Origin: Legionella sp.
Lineage (GTDB): Bacteria > Pseudomonadota > Gammaproteobacteria > Legionellales > Legionellaceae
Length of the DNA stretch: 64,000 nt
Direction of reading: 5' to 3'
Assembly: GCA_017306715.1 (NCBI GenBank)
Contig: JAFKHV010000011.1
Span: 34,093-98,092, forward strand
This document shows, one piece after another, positions 20,600 through 29,038 of this stretch (within the stretch, counting starts at the first letter, position 1; each line of letters begins with the position of its first letter). The notes under the pieces are model-generated. The model worked only from the letters and a program-made list of their open reading frames with translations, had not been told where the DNA came from and ran no database searches. The translations under genes were made by a program, and so were the position numbers.

Positions 20600-21139
20600 A
20601 TGGTAACACAAGCTATTGTAAAAATGGGGAATAAAAAGTTGGCGACACCTTCAACTCCTGTCGCCAATTTTAAAAATCCTCTAAGTGGATGTCCTGAGCT
20701 TGCTTTACTTATTCAGAATATGAAAGATACCATGATTGCTAAAGAGGGTGTGGGTATAGCCGCACCGCAAGTGGGTTGCAATAAACGCATCATCATGTTC
20801 GGCTTTGATGAAAATAAACGTTATCCCAATAAACAACCCGTGCCCTTTACGGTGTTAATTAACCCGCAATACCGACCCTTAAGTGAAGAAATGATCGATG
20901 GGTGGGAAGGATGTTTGAGTGTGCCTTGCATCAGGGGGTTGGTGCCCCGTTATCTAAGCATTGAGTACAGTGGCTATGATTTACAAGGGAACTTGGTCAC
21001 TCGACTGGCAGAGGATTTTCACGCACGCATCGTGCAACATGAATGTGACCATCTCGATGGTATTCTTTTCCCATATCGACTTAAAGACCTTAAAGAATTT
21101 GGCTATGAGGACGAACTTGGTGAGCAAATTTATCTTTAA
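20600..21139 (+). CDS. def: Peptide deformylase
   Basis: Removes the N-formyl group from nascent proteins in the cytoplasm, using Fe or Zn. The 179-residue protein has all three motifs: GVGIAAPQVG (50-59), EGCLSVP with ligand Cys105, and QHECDH with His147, Glu148 and His151. The loop around residues 70-82 (ENKRYPNKQPVP) is longer than in E. coli Def. It is not next to fmt, so it may be a second copy rather than the housekeeping one; this cannot be settled within the window. Confidence 0.93.
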   Translation: MVTQAIVKMGNKKLATPSTPVANFKNPLSGCPELALLIQNMKDTMIAKEGVGIAAPQVGCNKRIIMFGFDENKRYPNKQPVPFTVLINPQYRPLSEEMIDGWEGCLSVPCIRGLVPRYLSIEYSGYDLQGNLVTRLAEDFHARIVQHECDHLDGILFPYRLKDLKEFGYEDELGEQIYL

Positions 21140-21192
21140 ATAATCAAGATAATTTCTTTAATAATTCACTGAAAAATTGTAAAAAGCCATGC

Positions 21193-21198
21193 TATAGT
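21193..21198 (+). promoter_or_regulatory. Extended -10 element before the lipase-like gene
   Basis: TGC-TATAGT (21190-21198) is an extended -10 motif 30 bases before the next ATG. No matching -35 hexamer was found at 16-18 bases. Confidence 0.35.
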
Positions 21199-21227
21199 AG
21201 TTCATCTCGGGTTGCCTGCATATTATT

Positions 21228-21971
21228 ATGGACCTCAGCATGCCAATTTTTTTTTGTAAAAGAACAGGGTTAACTTTTTTCTTTTGTTCACTTTTATACC
21301 TCTGCTCAAGCACACTTCTCGCAAATAGATTAAATATGCCTCAAGAAGCTAAGCCGCTGGCACCTCTGAAAGATGAAGTGGTCCTGATCCATGGATTAAT
21401 GCGCACTCCTTTAAGCATGTATTCTTTAAAAACCTATCTGCAACGGCAGGGGCTGAATGTGGAACTTTATGGCTATATCTCGGCACGTTATACGATTCAT
21501 GAACATGCACAAGCGTTTAAAAAATATATTGAGCACCTAATTTACAAAAATCCACATTATAAAATTCATATTGTCGGCCACAGTTTAGGGGGAATTATTG
21601 CTCGTGAAGCTTTAGCGGGATTAACTGCTCAGGAAATGAAACATATTCATTCGTTAATTATGCTCGCTCCACCTAATAAAGGTTCTCGCTTAGCATTGTG
21701 GTCAACGCGGGTGCCTGGTTTGTCTGCAACTATAAAACCTTTAGCAGAGCTTAGTTCGGATGATTCGTCTTATGTACACAAAATTCCTATCCCTAAGGTA
21801 AAAATAGGAATCATTGCCGGTAAATTTGATGCAAAGGTTCCACCTGAATATACGCGTCTACAGGGACAAGCGGAACCTGTTGTTGTGAACAGTACTCATA
21901 CATTCATCATGAATAATCCCGTAGTCAAAAGATTAGTTTATTCATTTATTAAAAAAGGGCAGTTCAGTTAA
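21228..21971 (+). CDS. Exported alpha/beta hydrolase (lipase/esterase-like)
   Basis: 247 residues beginning with a signal peptide or anchor (about 10-33, ending LLANR). The fold is recognisable: LIHGLMRTP near residue 54 (oxyanion region), nucleophile elbow GHSLGG at about 117-122, Asp in AGKFDAKVP at about 205 and His in STHTFIMNNP at about 225, completing a Ser-Asp-His triad. It most resembles small triacylglycerol lipase or PGAP1-like esterases. The substrate is unknown. The start could be the second Met, four codons in. It is convergent with the next gene, two bases away. Confidence 0.75.
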   Translation: MDLSMPIFFCKRTGLTFFFCSLLYLCSSTLLANRLNMPQEAKPLAPLKDEVVLIHGLMRTPLSMYSLKTYLQRQGLNVELYGYISARYTIHEHAQAFKKYIEHLIYKNPHYKIHIVGHSLGGIIAREALAGLTAQEMKHIHSLIMLAPPNKGSRLALWSTRVPGLSATIKPLAELSSDDSSYVHKIPIPKVKIGIIAGKFDAKVPPEYTRLQGQAEPVVVNSTHTFIMNNPVVKRLVYSFIKKGQFS

Positions 21972-21972
21972 A

Positions 21973-23064
21973 TCATTCCTGGAGCGTTTTTTCAAAATGA
22001 CCACAATGATCACAATAGGGTAAAAGTGAATAACGAATTTGTCCGCATTTCGTGCATGGAGCGAAGAGCCTCTCCCCACAAGCCGGACACGTATATTGAT
22101 TTATCGCACTTATTTCTTCCAAACATGGAGTGTTGGTCAATTGTTCAGAAAATAGAAATTTTCCAGACGTGCCCGGCTTAATTGCAAACTGACAAGATGG
22201 GCAATGATTTTTTTGATACGCCTCTCTATATTGTTTTTGTAACCAAGGATTGTGCGCAGTGGTGGCTAATTTCAGCCTTGCAATGAGAAAACGTCCTGTC
22301 ACAAAAATTAAGACTAAAACGAGTAAATAGCGAAAAAGATAAGAAGGGAAATATTCGTGCATGACGACCACGGCTTTACTAAAAAGTGCGATGGTAATTG
22401 CTACCCATAGGGGTTTATATAAATTATTTTTGGCGCGCCTAAGGAAAAAAACACTGAGAAGTAATAAGGGAATAAGCACCAAGAGTTGTAGAAAAGCCAG
22501 GTACCAACGAAATTTTTCAAACTCCTTTTGATAGAGCTTATAGGCCTTTTCTTGTTGTTGATGAAGTCGCTCATTTACAGTATTCAATTCTTTTGCTTTA
22601 TCTTGCATAGAATTTTTTTTATGGGTGATTTCCTTATTAAGCTCTTGGTATTGTTGTTGCTGTTGCAGATAAAGCTGAGTCATATTTTGTAAATTTTGAT
22701 CCGCATTTTGCGATTGTGCCATTCCTTTTTCGAGACCTAGTTTTTTAAGATCAAGCAGTTGGTTCAGGGTGTCATGATAGCTATTGACACTATTTTGGAT
22801 GAGTCGCTGTTCCTCTGTTGCTTCATTTATTTGATTTTGCTGCGCGTTTATTTGCTGTTGTAAATTTTTTTGTTGCTGCTGAAGTTCAGGTTGCAAAATT
22901 TTTGTTTGAAATTTTTCCAATGAAGGTCCTGGCTGATTACCAATATCGGAAAGGATAAAATCCATAAGCCAATAGATTAGTAAACCCAATATGAAAAGAA
23001 GCGAATAGATTCCTAAGCGATAACTTTTAGAGCCTGCAAATTTGCTGTCCTGATTTATATTCAT
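21973..23064 (-). CDS. Membrane protein with coiled coil and zinc ribbons
   Basis: 363 residues not recognised as a named family. In order: a transmembrane segment (about 18-36), a Gln-rich coiled coil (about 50-175), two or three further membrane helices (about 188-206, 218-233, 238-260), then a cytoplasmic Cys-rich tail with paired CxxC knuckles (CPSC, CPAC, CTKC, CDHC), consistent with two or three zinc ribbons. A good ribosome site (GGAAGG) precedes the ATG. Function unknown. Confidence 0.65.
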   Translation of the reverse strand: MNINQDSKFAGSKSYRLGIYSLLFILGLLIYWLMDFILSDIGNQPGPSLEKFQTKILQPELQQQQKNLQQQINAQQNQINEATEEQRLIQNSVNSYHDTLNQLLDLKKLGLEKGMAQSQNADQNLQNMTQLYLQQQQQYQELNKEITHKKNSMQDKAKELNTVNERLHQQQEKAYKLYQKEFEKFRWYLAFLQLLVLIPLLLLSVFFLRRAKNNLYKPLWVAITIALFSKAVVVMHEYFPSYLFRYLLVLVLIFVTGRFLIARLKLATTAHNPWLQKQYREAYQKNHCPSCQFAIKPGTSGKFLFSEQLTNTPCLEEISAINQYTCPACGERLFAPCTKCGQIRYSLLPYCDHCGHFEKTLQE

Positions 23065-23230
23065 TTTATCCTTCCTGCTGTTTCTTAAATCATAGCAGAC
23101 TTTAATGGGGTACCTGAAATTCGCTAATTTATGGTGACTTATCAGTCACGAGCTGGTGCTGTAATTTTAATTTAAAACTATCGGGATATAATAGGTTTTT
23201 TAATTTTTGACAATTTAATGCAAATATTAT

Positions 23231-23260
23231 TTGACAGATACGTCACTTTCAATTTATAGT
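23231..23260 (+). promoter_or_regulatory. Sigma-70 promoter for small secreted protein
   Basis: A perfect TTGACA (23231-23236) and TATAGT (23255-23260) with 18-base spacing; reading the -10 one base earlier as TTATAG gives 17. It lies about 70 bases before the ATG of the next gene and is one of the clearest promoters in the window. Confidence 0.6.
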
Positions 23261-23332
23261 GGTAGTCACTTGGATGTGAGATGAAACACATTCAAATGTG
23301 GGGAAATCGCTTAAATTAATGAGGAGATAGAT

Positions 23333-23740
23333 ATGAATAAATTAAAAATGGCATGTGTTGCATCTTTATTCGCTGCAGGTATCGCTCAAGCATCAACTCC
23401 CTGCGACGGATTTGAAATCAAGATCAAAAACAGTCTTCCAGATGATTTACTGGTTACAAAAATTGATTTACAGGGTGGTGAGCTTCAACCAGGTGGTATT
23501 CAAAAGGTTGATGGTAAATCAGAGCAAGTTTTTACTGTGAACAATACCGGTGACGCGGTAATGAAAGGAAGCCTTACGTTTCATACAATAAGCTTGCCTA
23601 GCAAAACGGTTAAAGTGCAATTTGATTTGGAGAATTCCGGTCTAATTTGTGAACATACTGATACTTCACCAGCAAGCGATTATAATGTTGAAAAAACACG
23701 CTTACCTGGAAAAGTAAACTACACCATTTCGGCTAAGTAA
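23333..23740 (+). CDS. Small secreted protein, unknown function
   Basis: 135 residues with a signal peptide (1-20, cleavage after AQA) and a beta-strand-rich mature part with two Cys (in STPCDG and GLICEH) that could form one disulfide. The strand pattern (FEIKIKNSLPDDLLVTKIDL, then FTVNNTGDAVMKGSLTFHT) suggests a small immunoglobulin-like or lipocalin-like sandwich. The ribosome site GAGGAGA is ideal and the promoter upstream is strong, so it is probably abundant. No named family recognised. Confidence 0.65.
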   Translation: MNKLKMACVASLFAAGIAQASTPCDGFEIKIKNSLPDDLLVTKIDLQGGELQPGGIQKVDGKSEQVFTVNNTGDAVMKGSLTFHTISLPSKTVKVQFDLENSGLICEHTDTSPASDYNVEKTRLPGKVNYTISAK

Positions 23741-23811
23741 GAAACCATTGGCCAAGGATGGGCTCCCTTTGAATTAAGTTCCAAACGTTTCCATAAGAAG
23801 GAGTAAAAGTC

Positions 23812-24012
23812 ATGAATAAAGACATTTTTGAAGGTTCTTGGGAAGAAGTTAAAGGTAAAATCAAACAGGCTTGGGGTAAATTAACGGATGATGATCTAAC
23901 CCAAATCAAAGGCAGCCAGCAAGAGATTTATGGGAAATTACAGCATCATTATGGTTACACCAAAGAACAGGCACAAAAAGCGGTGAAGGAGTTCTTCAGC
24001 ACCAACAACTAG
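23812..24012 (+). CDS. CsbD-family stress protein
   Basis: 66 residues matching the CsbD family throughout: NKDIFEGSWEEVKGKIKQAWGKLTDDDL, then QEIYGKLQHHYGYTKEQA. Homologues are small, soluble, highly expressed general-stress or stationary-phase proteins whose biochemical role is not established. AGAAGGAG at 23796-23803 is a strong ribosome site. It lies 71 bases after the secreted protein gene and is followed by a perfect 11-bp hairpin. Confidence 0.9.
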   Translation: MNKDIFEGSWEEVKGKIKQAWGKLTDDDLTQIKGSQQEIYGKLQHHYGYTKEQAQKAVKEFFSTNN

Positions 24013-24019
24013 TGCCTAT

Positions 24020-24047
24020 CTATGCTGACAGCAAACTGTCAGCATAG
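24020..24047 (+). terminator. Hairpin after csbD-like gene
   Basis: Perfect 11-bp stem (CTATGCTGACA / TGTCAGCATAG) with a GCAAAC loop beginning eight bases after the stop. There is no T tract, so it may also act as a 3' stabiliser. Confidence 0.5.
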
Positions 24048-24115
24048 CCAATCTCTACACCCACTCTATTTATATTCTAAAGATACTTTATGACCACCGA
24101 ATTTTAGGGGGTACT

Positions 24116-24517
24116 ATGATTCACAACCTGAAAAAAATACTCTTGATCAGCATGTTTACCTTGCAAAGCTTAACCTGTGGCTATGCGGCGGATGAATTAA
24201 GGCTCAATGACGGCTTGCCACAAATGGTCGATAGCAAGACCGAGTTAAATGATATCTACATTAAAGGCATGACTGTAACATACACCTATCAACTCAAGAA
24301 CATCGATGTTCAGGAAGCTAAAGAAATTAAAGAAGTGAATAAAGATTTTATCGAACATAATGCGTGCAAGGATGAACAAATACGATGTTTATTGCAAAAG
24401 GATTTAGATGTGCAATTTGTTTATAAAATTAAGAACGAAGAAATATTGCAGGTTAAATTAAACCGCGATTTATGTCATAAATTAAATGAAGCGAATCAGG
24501 GTTCTTGTTTAGGTTAG
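24116..24517 (+). CDS. Small secreted protein, unknown function
   Basis: 133 residues with a signal peptide (about 1-25, CGYAAD) and a mature charged region containing Cys in NACKDEQIRCLL, DLCHKL and GSCLG. The AGGGGG sequence just before the ATG is a good ribosome site. The repeated Val-Tyr-Lys strand patterns (VTYTYQLKN, VQFVYKIKN) suggest two copies of one small beta-alpha unit. It has no recognised family. The IS remnant starts 14 bases after its stop. Confidence 0.55.
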   Translation: MIHNLKKILLISMFTLQSLTCGYAADELRLNDGLPQMVDSKTELNDIYIKGMTVTYTYQLKNIDVQEAKEIKEVNKDFIEHNACKDEQIRCLLQKDLDVQFVYKIKNEEILQVKLNRDLCHKLNEANQGSCLG

Positions 24518-24547
24518 AGTAGGGTCTGTTGACAATTCACCTACCGC

Positions 24548-24581
24548 CTACGTGCCGCGGCTTGTCCGCGGCATCCAGTAG
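24548..24581. repeat. GC-rich palindromic element
   Basis: TGCCGCGG and CCGCGGCA (24553-24560 and 24566-24573) form a perfect 8-bp stem around CTTGT, extended outside by CTAC / GTAG. It is much richer in G and C than its surroundings and looks like a dispersed palindromic (REP-like) unit nested inside the IS remnant. Only one copy was noticed in the window. Confidence 0.5.
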
Positions 24582-24687
24582 ATGGTCAAATTAACATTTG
24601 TTTTTTATAATTCATGGCTCAATCAGAGCAAACTCATAATATAACGGTATATAACGGTTCTGATAGCAAGTATAAAACGAGTTTGCA

Positions 24688-25017
24688 ATGCTTAGACTAA
24701 TGCTCCATGATGAGCTAAGGTTCAAGCTCAAGGAAAGCATGCTACACCATGGAATTTATGACACGCCTAATCTACGCAGGATAGTCGAGGTAATGTTATA
24801 TCGTATGCGCGTGGGCTGTTCTTGGCGAGACCTCCCGACAGATTTTGGATGCTGGAATTCAATTGATCAACCATTCAATCGATGGTTCTCTAAAAATAAG
24901 TTAATGCGCATTTTTAAAACGTTTATACAAGAACCTGACTTAGAATGGAGTGTAATTGACAGCAGTATGATTAAAGCTCACCAGCATCGTGCGAATTGCT
25001 TCACTTCATTTCTATGA
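24688..25017 (+). pseudogene. Truncated IS5-family transposase
   Basis: 109 codons remain of a protein normally about 250 residues or more. The N-terminal DUF4096-type region is recognisable (YRMRVGCSWRDLPTDFGCWNSI, a run of FNRWFSKNKLMRIFK) and it reaches the first DDE catalytic segment VIDSSMIKAHQH before running out of homology and stopping. The remaining DDE residues are absent, so it cannot be active. Confidence 0.8.
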
Positions 25018-25082
25018 AAGTAAAGTACGAGTCCCTTCGAGCATGCTCCATATTCCTTCAATTAAAAATTCTCTTTACGGCT

Positions 25083-26414
25083 CTAAAGTGGTTCGGTTAG
25101 TTCCTTGTTTTTTTCGGGTGTTATGGATGAATCGTTTAGGGTAACTAATGAGGATCGCGCATCACGATGATATTCTTCAATATTGTCGATTGCTGTGTAA
25201 ATATTAATAATTCTTTTTATTTCAGTTTTAATCTTACTCAGCAAGGTGTATTTTCGCTTTAAATAAACATCAGTTTTTTCTAGAGATACAAGTTGATGTA
25301 AAGACTTTTCAATCTCGCGTTGGCGCATATAATTTTTATAGTTACTGTAAGCAAAAGATGCACCGAAATAGAAGGTAAGTAAGATGGCCAGGCAAAATTC
25401 GATGGCTTGTGAATGCGGATTGCGCAAGCTATATTCCAAGTAAGTCCAGCCTAATTCCTTTGCCACATTCGGACCTCCGGTCAAAAAGACAAACATCGAA
25501 GCAAATCCCCCTAATAGGGTTGGGATGCTTCCTGCTACTAAGGCAAGTAAATTTTGTTGAAACCAATTTTTATGTATAGGTTCAGGTGTATAATTTGTCG
25601 CATTTTGACTGGAAATAATTTGAATAAATGATAATTGCGGTGCCAAATTCGATTTGCTGTATGAGGGAAGTTTTGAACTATCGTCGTCAATAAACCAAGT
25701 TTGCATAATTTTTTTGTTCAATGTTTCCACAATTTTAAGTAATCGTTCGCGATAAAAATGATAAATCTTATCTTTACTGATCTGCTTTATTTTAGTTTGG
25801 ATGCTCTCAGTTAGAGTATGGATTAATTGGGTAAATTCTTCATGGTGATTAAATTGAATTAACTGTTGCTCGTCATCAGGAAAAAGTGGATGATGATTTT
25901 TAATTGAGGATTTACTCTGAATATAGTTCACCGAATGATTTATATATTTGATGGCTGATTCAAGCGTATTTTGTTGTTTTTCAATAATTAATTTTAAAAC
26001 CTTAAGCTGCACATTATGTATTTTTTGTTTATAAACAGCTGCACGAGCATTTGCCGAGGTTAATGCAAAACTAAAATAACCTACAAGAAGGCTAATAATG
26101 AGCGCGGTGCAGGTGATAATTGCCAAGGCAGCGTGAGTTAAATGAAGGCCTGAAAATCCGGAAAATCCCATCCACGCCCCAAATACACTGGTAACGATTG
26201 TATTCAATACCACTGCCACATTCCCTGATTTTTCGATTTTATTAGCTGAGACGTTAAGTTTTTGTTCGAGGTTTAACGAGCCTAACTGCAATAAACTGCG
26301 AAATTGTTCTTCACTAAGTTGTGATTTTAAATGTCCCTCACCGAGGCGAAGATGACCTAATAGAATGTTTAATTCTGATAAGTTAAGGTGTTCTAGTAGA
26401 ATTCGAGGAGGCAT
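25083..26414 (-). CDS. Four-helix membrane protein, unknown function
   Basis: 443 residues from the ATG at 26414, chosen because GGAGAG lies eight bases upstream; the first in-frame ATG, five codons earlier, has no ribosome site. There are two pairs of membrane helices (about 65-83 and 90-110; about 290-312 and 335-355) separated by a 170-residue hydrophilic, partly coiled-coil domain, with a charged C-terminal tail (about 360-443). No signal peptide or catalytic motif recognised. The layout, low complexity and neighbourhood are compatible with a Legionella effector or an inner-membrane protein. Its 3' end lies 65 bases from the broken transposase. Confidence 0.6.
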   Translation of the reverse strand: MPPRILLEHLNLSELNILLGHLRLGEGHLKSQLSEEQFRSLLQLGSLNLEQKLNVSANKIEKSGNVAVVLNTIVTSVFGAWMGFSGFSGLHLTHAALAIITCTALIISLLVGYFSFALTSANARAAVYKQKIHNVQLKVLKLIIEKQQNTLESAIKYINHSVNYIQSKSSIKNHHPLFPDDEQQLIQFNHHEEFTQLIHTLTESIQTKIKQISKDKIYHFYRERLLKIVETLNKKIMQTWFIDDDSSKLPSYSKSNLAPQLSFIQIISSQNATNYTPEPIHKNWFQQNLLALVAGSIPTLLGGFASMFVFLTGGPNVAKELGWTYLEYSLRNPHSQAIEFCLAILLTFYFGASFAYSNYKNYMRQREIEKSLHQLVSLEKTDVYLKRKYTLLSKIKTEIKRIINIYTAIDNIEEYHRDARSSLVTLNDSSITPEKNKELTEPL

Positions 26415-26441
26415 AATACATCTCTCCATTTATTTTAACCC

Positions 26442-26469
26442 ATAAAAATGATGTGACGCTTACTGTCAA
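26442..26469 (-). promoter_or_regulatory. Possible promoter for the four-helix protein
   Basis: On the minus strand a perfect TTGACA (26469-26464) is followed after 16 bases by TTTTAT (26447-26442), about 30 bases before the ATG. Confidence 0.4.
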
Positions 26470-26583
26470 ATCATTCGTGTAAACCATTATACATTTTTTT
26501 TGTTAAATTTGTCACAAAATACTCCATTAATACGAAAGAATTTGATAAACTAAACTTTTGCAACACGTTATTTGGAGAAAACT

Positions 26584-26787
26584 ATGTTGATTACACGAGA
26601 ACCAGGAGCTGAGAATAAAATTCAATTTCGGATTAGAATGACGGAGTCAATATACCGGGAAATCGATGAGTATTGTCAATGGGCTGGTATCCGTGTCCGC
26701 GATTATTTTATTGAAAAAGCATGTCAGTATATTTTTAAGAATGACGAAGACTGGCTAGAGTATAAAAAAAACCGCGATAATCCGTAG
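26584..26787 (+). CDS. Small YCQWAGI-motif protein (RHH-like), copy 1
   Basis: 67 residues from the ATG at 26584, with GGAGAA at 26574-26579; an earlier TTG in frame overlaps that ribosome site and is unlikely. The sequence QFRIRMTESIYREIDEYCQWAGIRVRDYFIEKACQYI reads as a beta strand followed by two helices, like a ribbon-helix-helix DNA-binding unit. It is clearly related to the convergent gene at 26876-27094. No known family name recognised. Confidence 0.6.
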   Translation: MLITREPGAENKIQFRIRMTESIYREIDEYCQWAGIRVRDYFIEKACQYIFKNDEDWLEYKKNRDNP

Positions 26788-26811
26788 CAATTTTTTTTAC
26801 CCTAGCCGTTT

Positions 26812-26865
26812 ACGAAATTTGCCCATAGCGGATGTTCTCCTTATGCTCCGCTAGAGCTATTTCGT
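26812..26865. terminator. Nested inverted repeat between the two YCQWAGI genes
   Basis: An inner stem TAGCGGA / TCCGCTA (26826-26832 and 26847-26853) and an outer stem ACGAAAT / ATTTCGT (26812-26818 and 26859-26865) can form one composite hairpin between converging genes, with a run of eight T at about 26791-26798 on the + side. Probably a bidirectional terminator. Confidence 0.45.
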
Positions 26866-26875
26866 GGATTCTTAA

Positions 26876-27094
26876 TTACTCTGCGATTTCAGCACATTGT
26901 TCTAGTTGCTTTAGATATAAGTTCCACTCGGCATCTTTAGCAAAAAGGTCAAGTGCAGATTTTTCAATAAAATAGCCTAAATCATATATTCCCGCCCATT
27001 GACAATAATTTTCAATCTGCTCAAGAATGGCTGGATTAACTTGTGCTTTAATCGAGCTCGTATCTATACTTTGCTTACTTTTAATGATTGGCAT
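26876..27094 (-). CDS. Small YCQWAGI-motif protein (RHH-like), copy 2
   Basis: 72 residues. Shares with copy 1 the core YCQWAGI-(4)-YFIEK and the ending with Trp and Tyr-Leu/Lys (EDWLEYKK against AEWNLYLK), so the two are paralogues. The N-terminus SSIKAQVNPAILEQIENY fits the strand-helix start of a ribbon-helix-helix fold. AGGGAA lies upstream of the ATG. The gene overlaps the end of the 77-codon frame upstream by 14 bases, which could mean a two-gene operon. Confidence 0.55.
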   Translation of the reverse strand: MPIIKSKQSIDTSSIKAQVNPAILEQIENYCQWAGIYDLGYFIEKSALDLFAKDAEWNLYLKQLEQCAEIAE

Positions 27095-27314
27095 CTTTTT
27101 TCCCTATAACTACATCAAGTGAATGCTCAGCTACAATAGTTTGAGCACGAATTACAACATGAATAAGTTCATGGTAATGATTAGATTCTGCTGCTAATAA
27201 GGGCAGGCAGGCGTTCGAGTCTAAGTGGTTGTAAAAAGGTGTAAAAGAATTTAGAGAAATTAATAAATATTTTTTGATATGAAAAATATTTATCTCATTA
27301 GATTGTATCATCAA
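27081..27314 (-). CDS. Small ORF upstream of YCQWAGI copy 2
   Basis: 77 codons with no recognised family. The reading frame overlaps the following gene by 14 bases and shares its strand. No strong ribosome site precedes the ATG, and the AT-rich composition makes a chance frame possible. If real, the pair would have the size and overlap of a toxin-antitoxin or regulator-partner operon. Confidence 0.35.
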   Translation of the reverse strand: MMIQSNEINIFHIKKYLLISLNSFTPFYNHLDSNACLPLLAAESNHYHELIHVVIRAQTIVAEHSLDVVIGKKDANH

Positions 27315-27508
27315 GATGGCTTGGTCATCTACTTGCCGTCAAATTATACACTAATTTATGTAAAATCCATCATTATTTAAAAAAATATTTTTTATTTGAA
27401 AATACACTCCGTTAAAGAGGGTCCAATTAATTTTTAGAGAAAAACCTTGACCTCTTTCCTGTTAATATCCGATGATTGCGTCATTAATTCTTAAGGGTAA
27501 TACTGGTA

Positions 27509-27982
27509 ATGGATGGTAGCTTTATTTTAGGCTTGATAAGCGGTGTAGTAATCGGGGCAGCTGGGCATTATTATTTACAGAATAAACTGCGCTCGGTCGG
27601 TTATGTTCAAAACAGCAAACCTGTATACGAAGAATTAAATGAGTTATTCAATGAGTTTCCTGAATTTATGGAGCAGTTCAAACAAGACTTATTAAATCCA
27701 GAGTATGATGATATTGATGAGTTTTTTCTAATTCCAAAAGAGGCGCTCATGACCTCACTCACTCAGCGGTTGCGTTATGACTATTCTGAAGAAATAATGC
27801 CTTTATTTCATAAATTAGAGAATTTAAATTATATCACCCGATTGCCTAATGATGCCTTACTCTTCAGGATAGAGCAGGAATTTCATATTGCTTTAAATCA
27901 GTACCTAGAAAAGTTAAATACCCGTGCAGATGAGGTAAAAGACCAGTTACCAAAACTTATTCTACCGGATGAAGCAATTTAG
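27509..27982 (+). CDS. Single-pass membrane protein, unknown function
   Basis: 157 residues: an N-terminal Gly-rich transmembrane helix (about 4-24, FILGLISGVVIGAAGHYYL) followed by an acidic helical cytoplasmic domain rich in Phe and Glu. AAGGG lies 15 bases before the ATG. No family recognised. Its stop overlaps the stop of ispB by three bases in convergent orientation. Confidence 0.6.
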   Translation: MDGSFILGLISGVVIGAAGHYYLQNKLRSVGYVQNSKPVYEELNELFNEFPEFMEQFKQDLLNPEYDDIDEFFLIPKEALMTSLTQRLRYDYSEEIMPLFHKLENLNYITRLPNDALLFRIEQEFHIALNQYLEKLNTRADEVKDQLPKLILPDEAI

Positions 27983-28950
27983 AACGCTCGTTCCAGGGCA
28001 AAATTTGCTAAATCGGTTAAACTTTTTTTATACAGGGAGTCGGGGAGAATGATCAAATTTGTTAATGCCTTATCAATTTCCTCGGCAGCTACTTGTTTGG
28101 TATATTCAATGGCTTTGGTCTCTTGCAAGGCATCGAGAATCACGGGTAAATGTTGCAGAGATCCATCTCTTAAACTGGAAACAATTTTTTGTTTTTGTAT
28201 CTCGCTGCCATGCTTTAATGCATGGATAAGCGGTAACGTTGCTTTACCATCAGCTAAATCATCACCGATATTTTTACCTATAGTTTTTGCATCGGAGCAA
28301 TAATCAAGGGCATCATCGATTAATTGGAATGCATTGCCTAAATGTAACCCATAGGTATAAAGTCCATCCTGTATCTCCTTAGAGGCACCACTAAGCATTG
28401 GGCCAATGCATGCTGCGGCAGCAAAAAGTAAGGCAGTTTTAGCTCGAATAACTTCAAAGTATTCAGCAAAGGTAAGGGTTGGGTTATGACGATTTGTTAA
28501 CTGCTTCACCTCACCACAGCTAATTTCTAAAGAGGTATTTGCAAAAAGTTTTAAAATTTCCGGAGTTCCATGCGCAACCATCAGCTGGATTGACTGGGTA
28601 AATAAGTAATCACCTACTAGGATGCTTGCTTTGCTTCCCCAAATATTATTGGCAGTTTCTCGTCCTCGGCGCAGAGTAGATTCATCAACCACGTCATCGT
28701 GTAACAGAGTTGCCGTATGAAAGAATTCAACCATGGCGGCTAAGGCAATATGTCCAGAACCTTCATAGTTGCATGCTTTACTCGCGAGTAATACCAGGAG
28801 GGGCCGTAAACGTTTCCCACCACTTTCAATAATGTGATGGGACATGTCATCGATTAGGCCAATTTGGGATTCAATGTTACGAACAATTAGATCGTTAACC
28901 GCGTTAAAATCATCAAGAACCGTTGCGCGTATACTATCAATTGCCATCAT
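27979..28950 (-). CDS. ispB: Polyprenyl (octaprenyl) diphosphate synthase
   Basis: A trans-prenyltransferase making the long side chain of ubiquinone. The 323 residues carry both Asp-rich motifs: LLHDDVVDESTLRRG (first, about 83-97) and LIDDALDY (second, about 212-219), with GGKRLRPLL near the N-terminus. Small residues before the first motif favour a long-chain product, so ispB is preferred over the farnesyl synthase ispA. It lies near rplY/rplU, close to the usual ispB-rplU neighbourhood. ychF is 88 bases upstream on the same strand. Confidence 0.9.
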   Translation of the reverse strand: MMAIDSIRATVLDDFNAVNDLIVRNIESQIGLIDDMSHHIIESGGKRLRPLLVLLASKACNYEGSGHIALAAMVEFFHTATLLHDDVVDESTLRRGRETANNIWGSKASILVGDYLFTQSIQLMVAHGTPEILKLFANTSLEISCGEVKQLTNRHNPTLTFAEYFEVIRAKTALLFAAAACIGPMLSGASKEIQDGLYTYGLHLGNAFQLIDDALDYCSDAKTIGKNIGDDLADGKATLPLIHALKHGSEIQKQKIVSSLRDGSLQHLPVILDALQETKAIEYTKQVAAEEIDKALTNLIILPDSLYKKSLTDLANFALERAF

Positions 28951-29038
28951 TGCCCCTCTACCTTTTAATCAGCAAATGCTAAAGTCGTGTGGTGTAATTG
29001 TCAAGTAAGCTTGGTTGCTGATCATAAGATCTTTACCC

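Larger units (their letters stand above)
24531..25017 (+). mobile_element. Remnant of an IS5-family insertion sequence
   Basis: The left end reads AGGGTCTGTTGACAATTCAC, the kind of terminus expected for this IS group, and about 155 bases later a broken transposase begins. No matching right inverted repeat was found before 25082, and no target duplication is evident, so the right part is deleted. A GC-rich palindrome lies between the left end and the transposase. The right boundary is uncertain. Confidence 0.6.
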
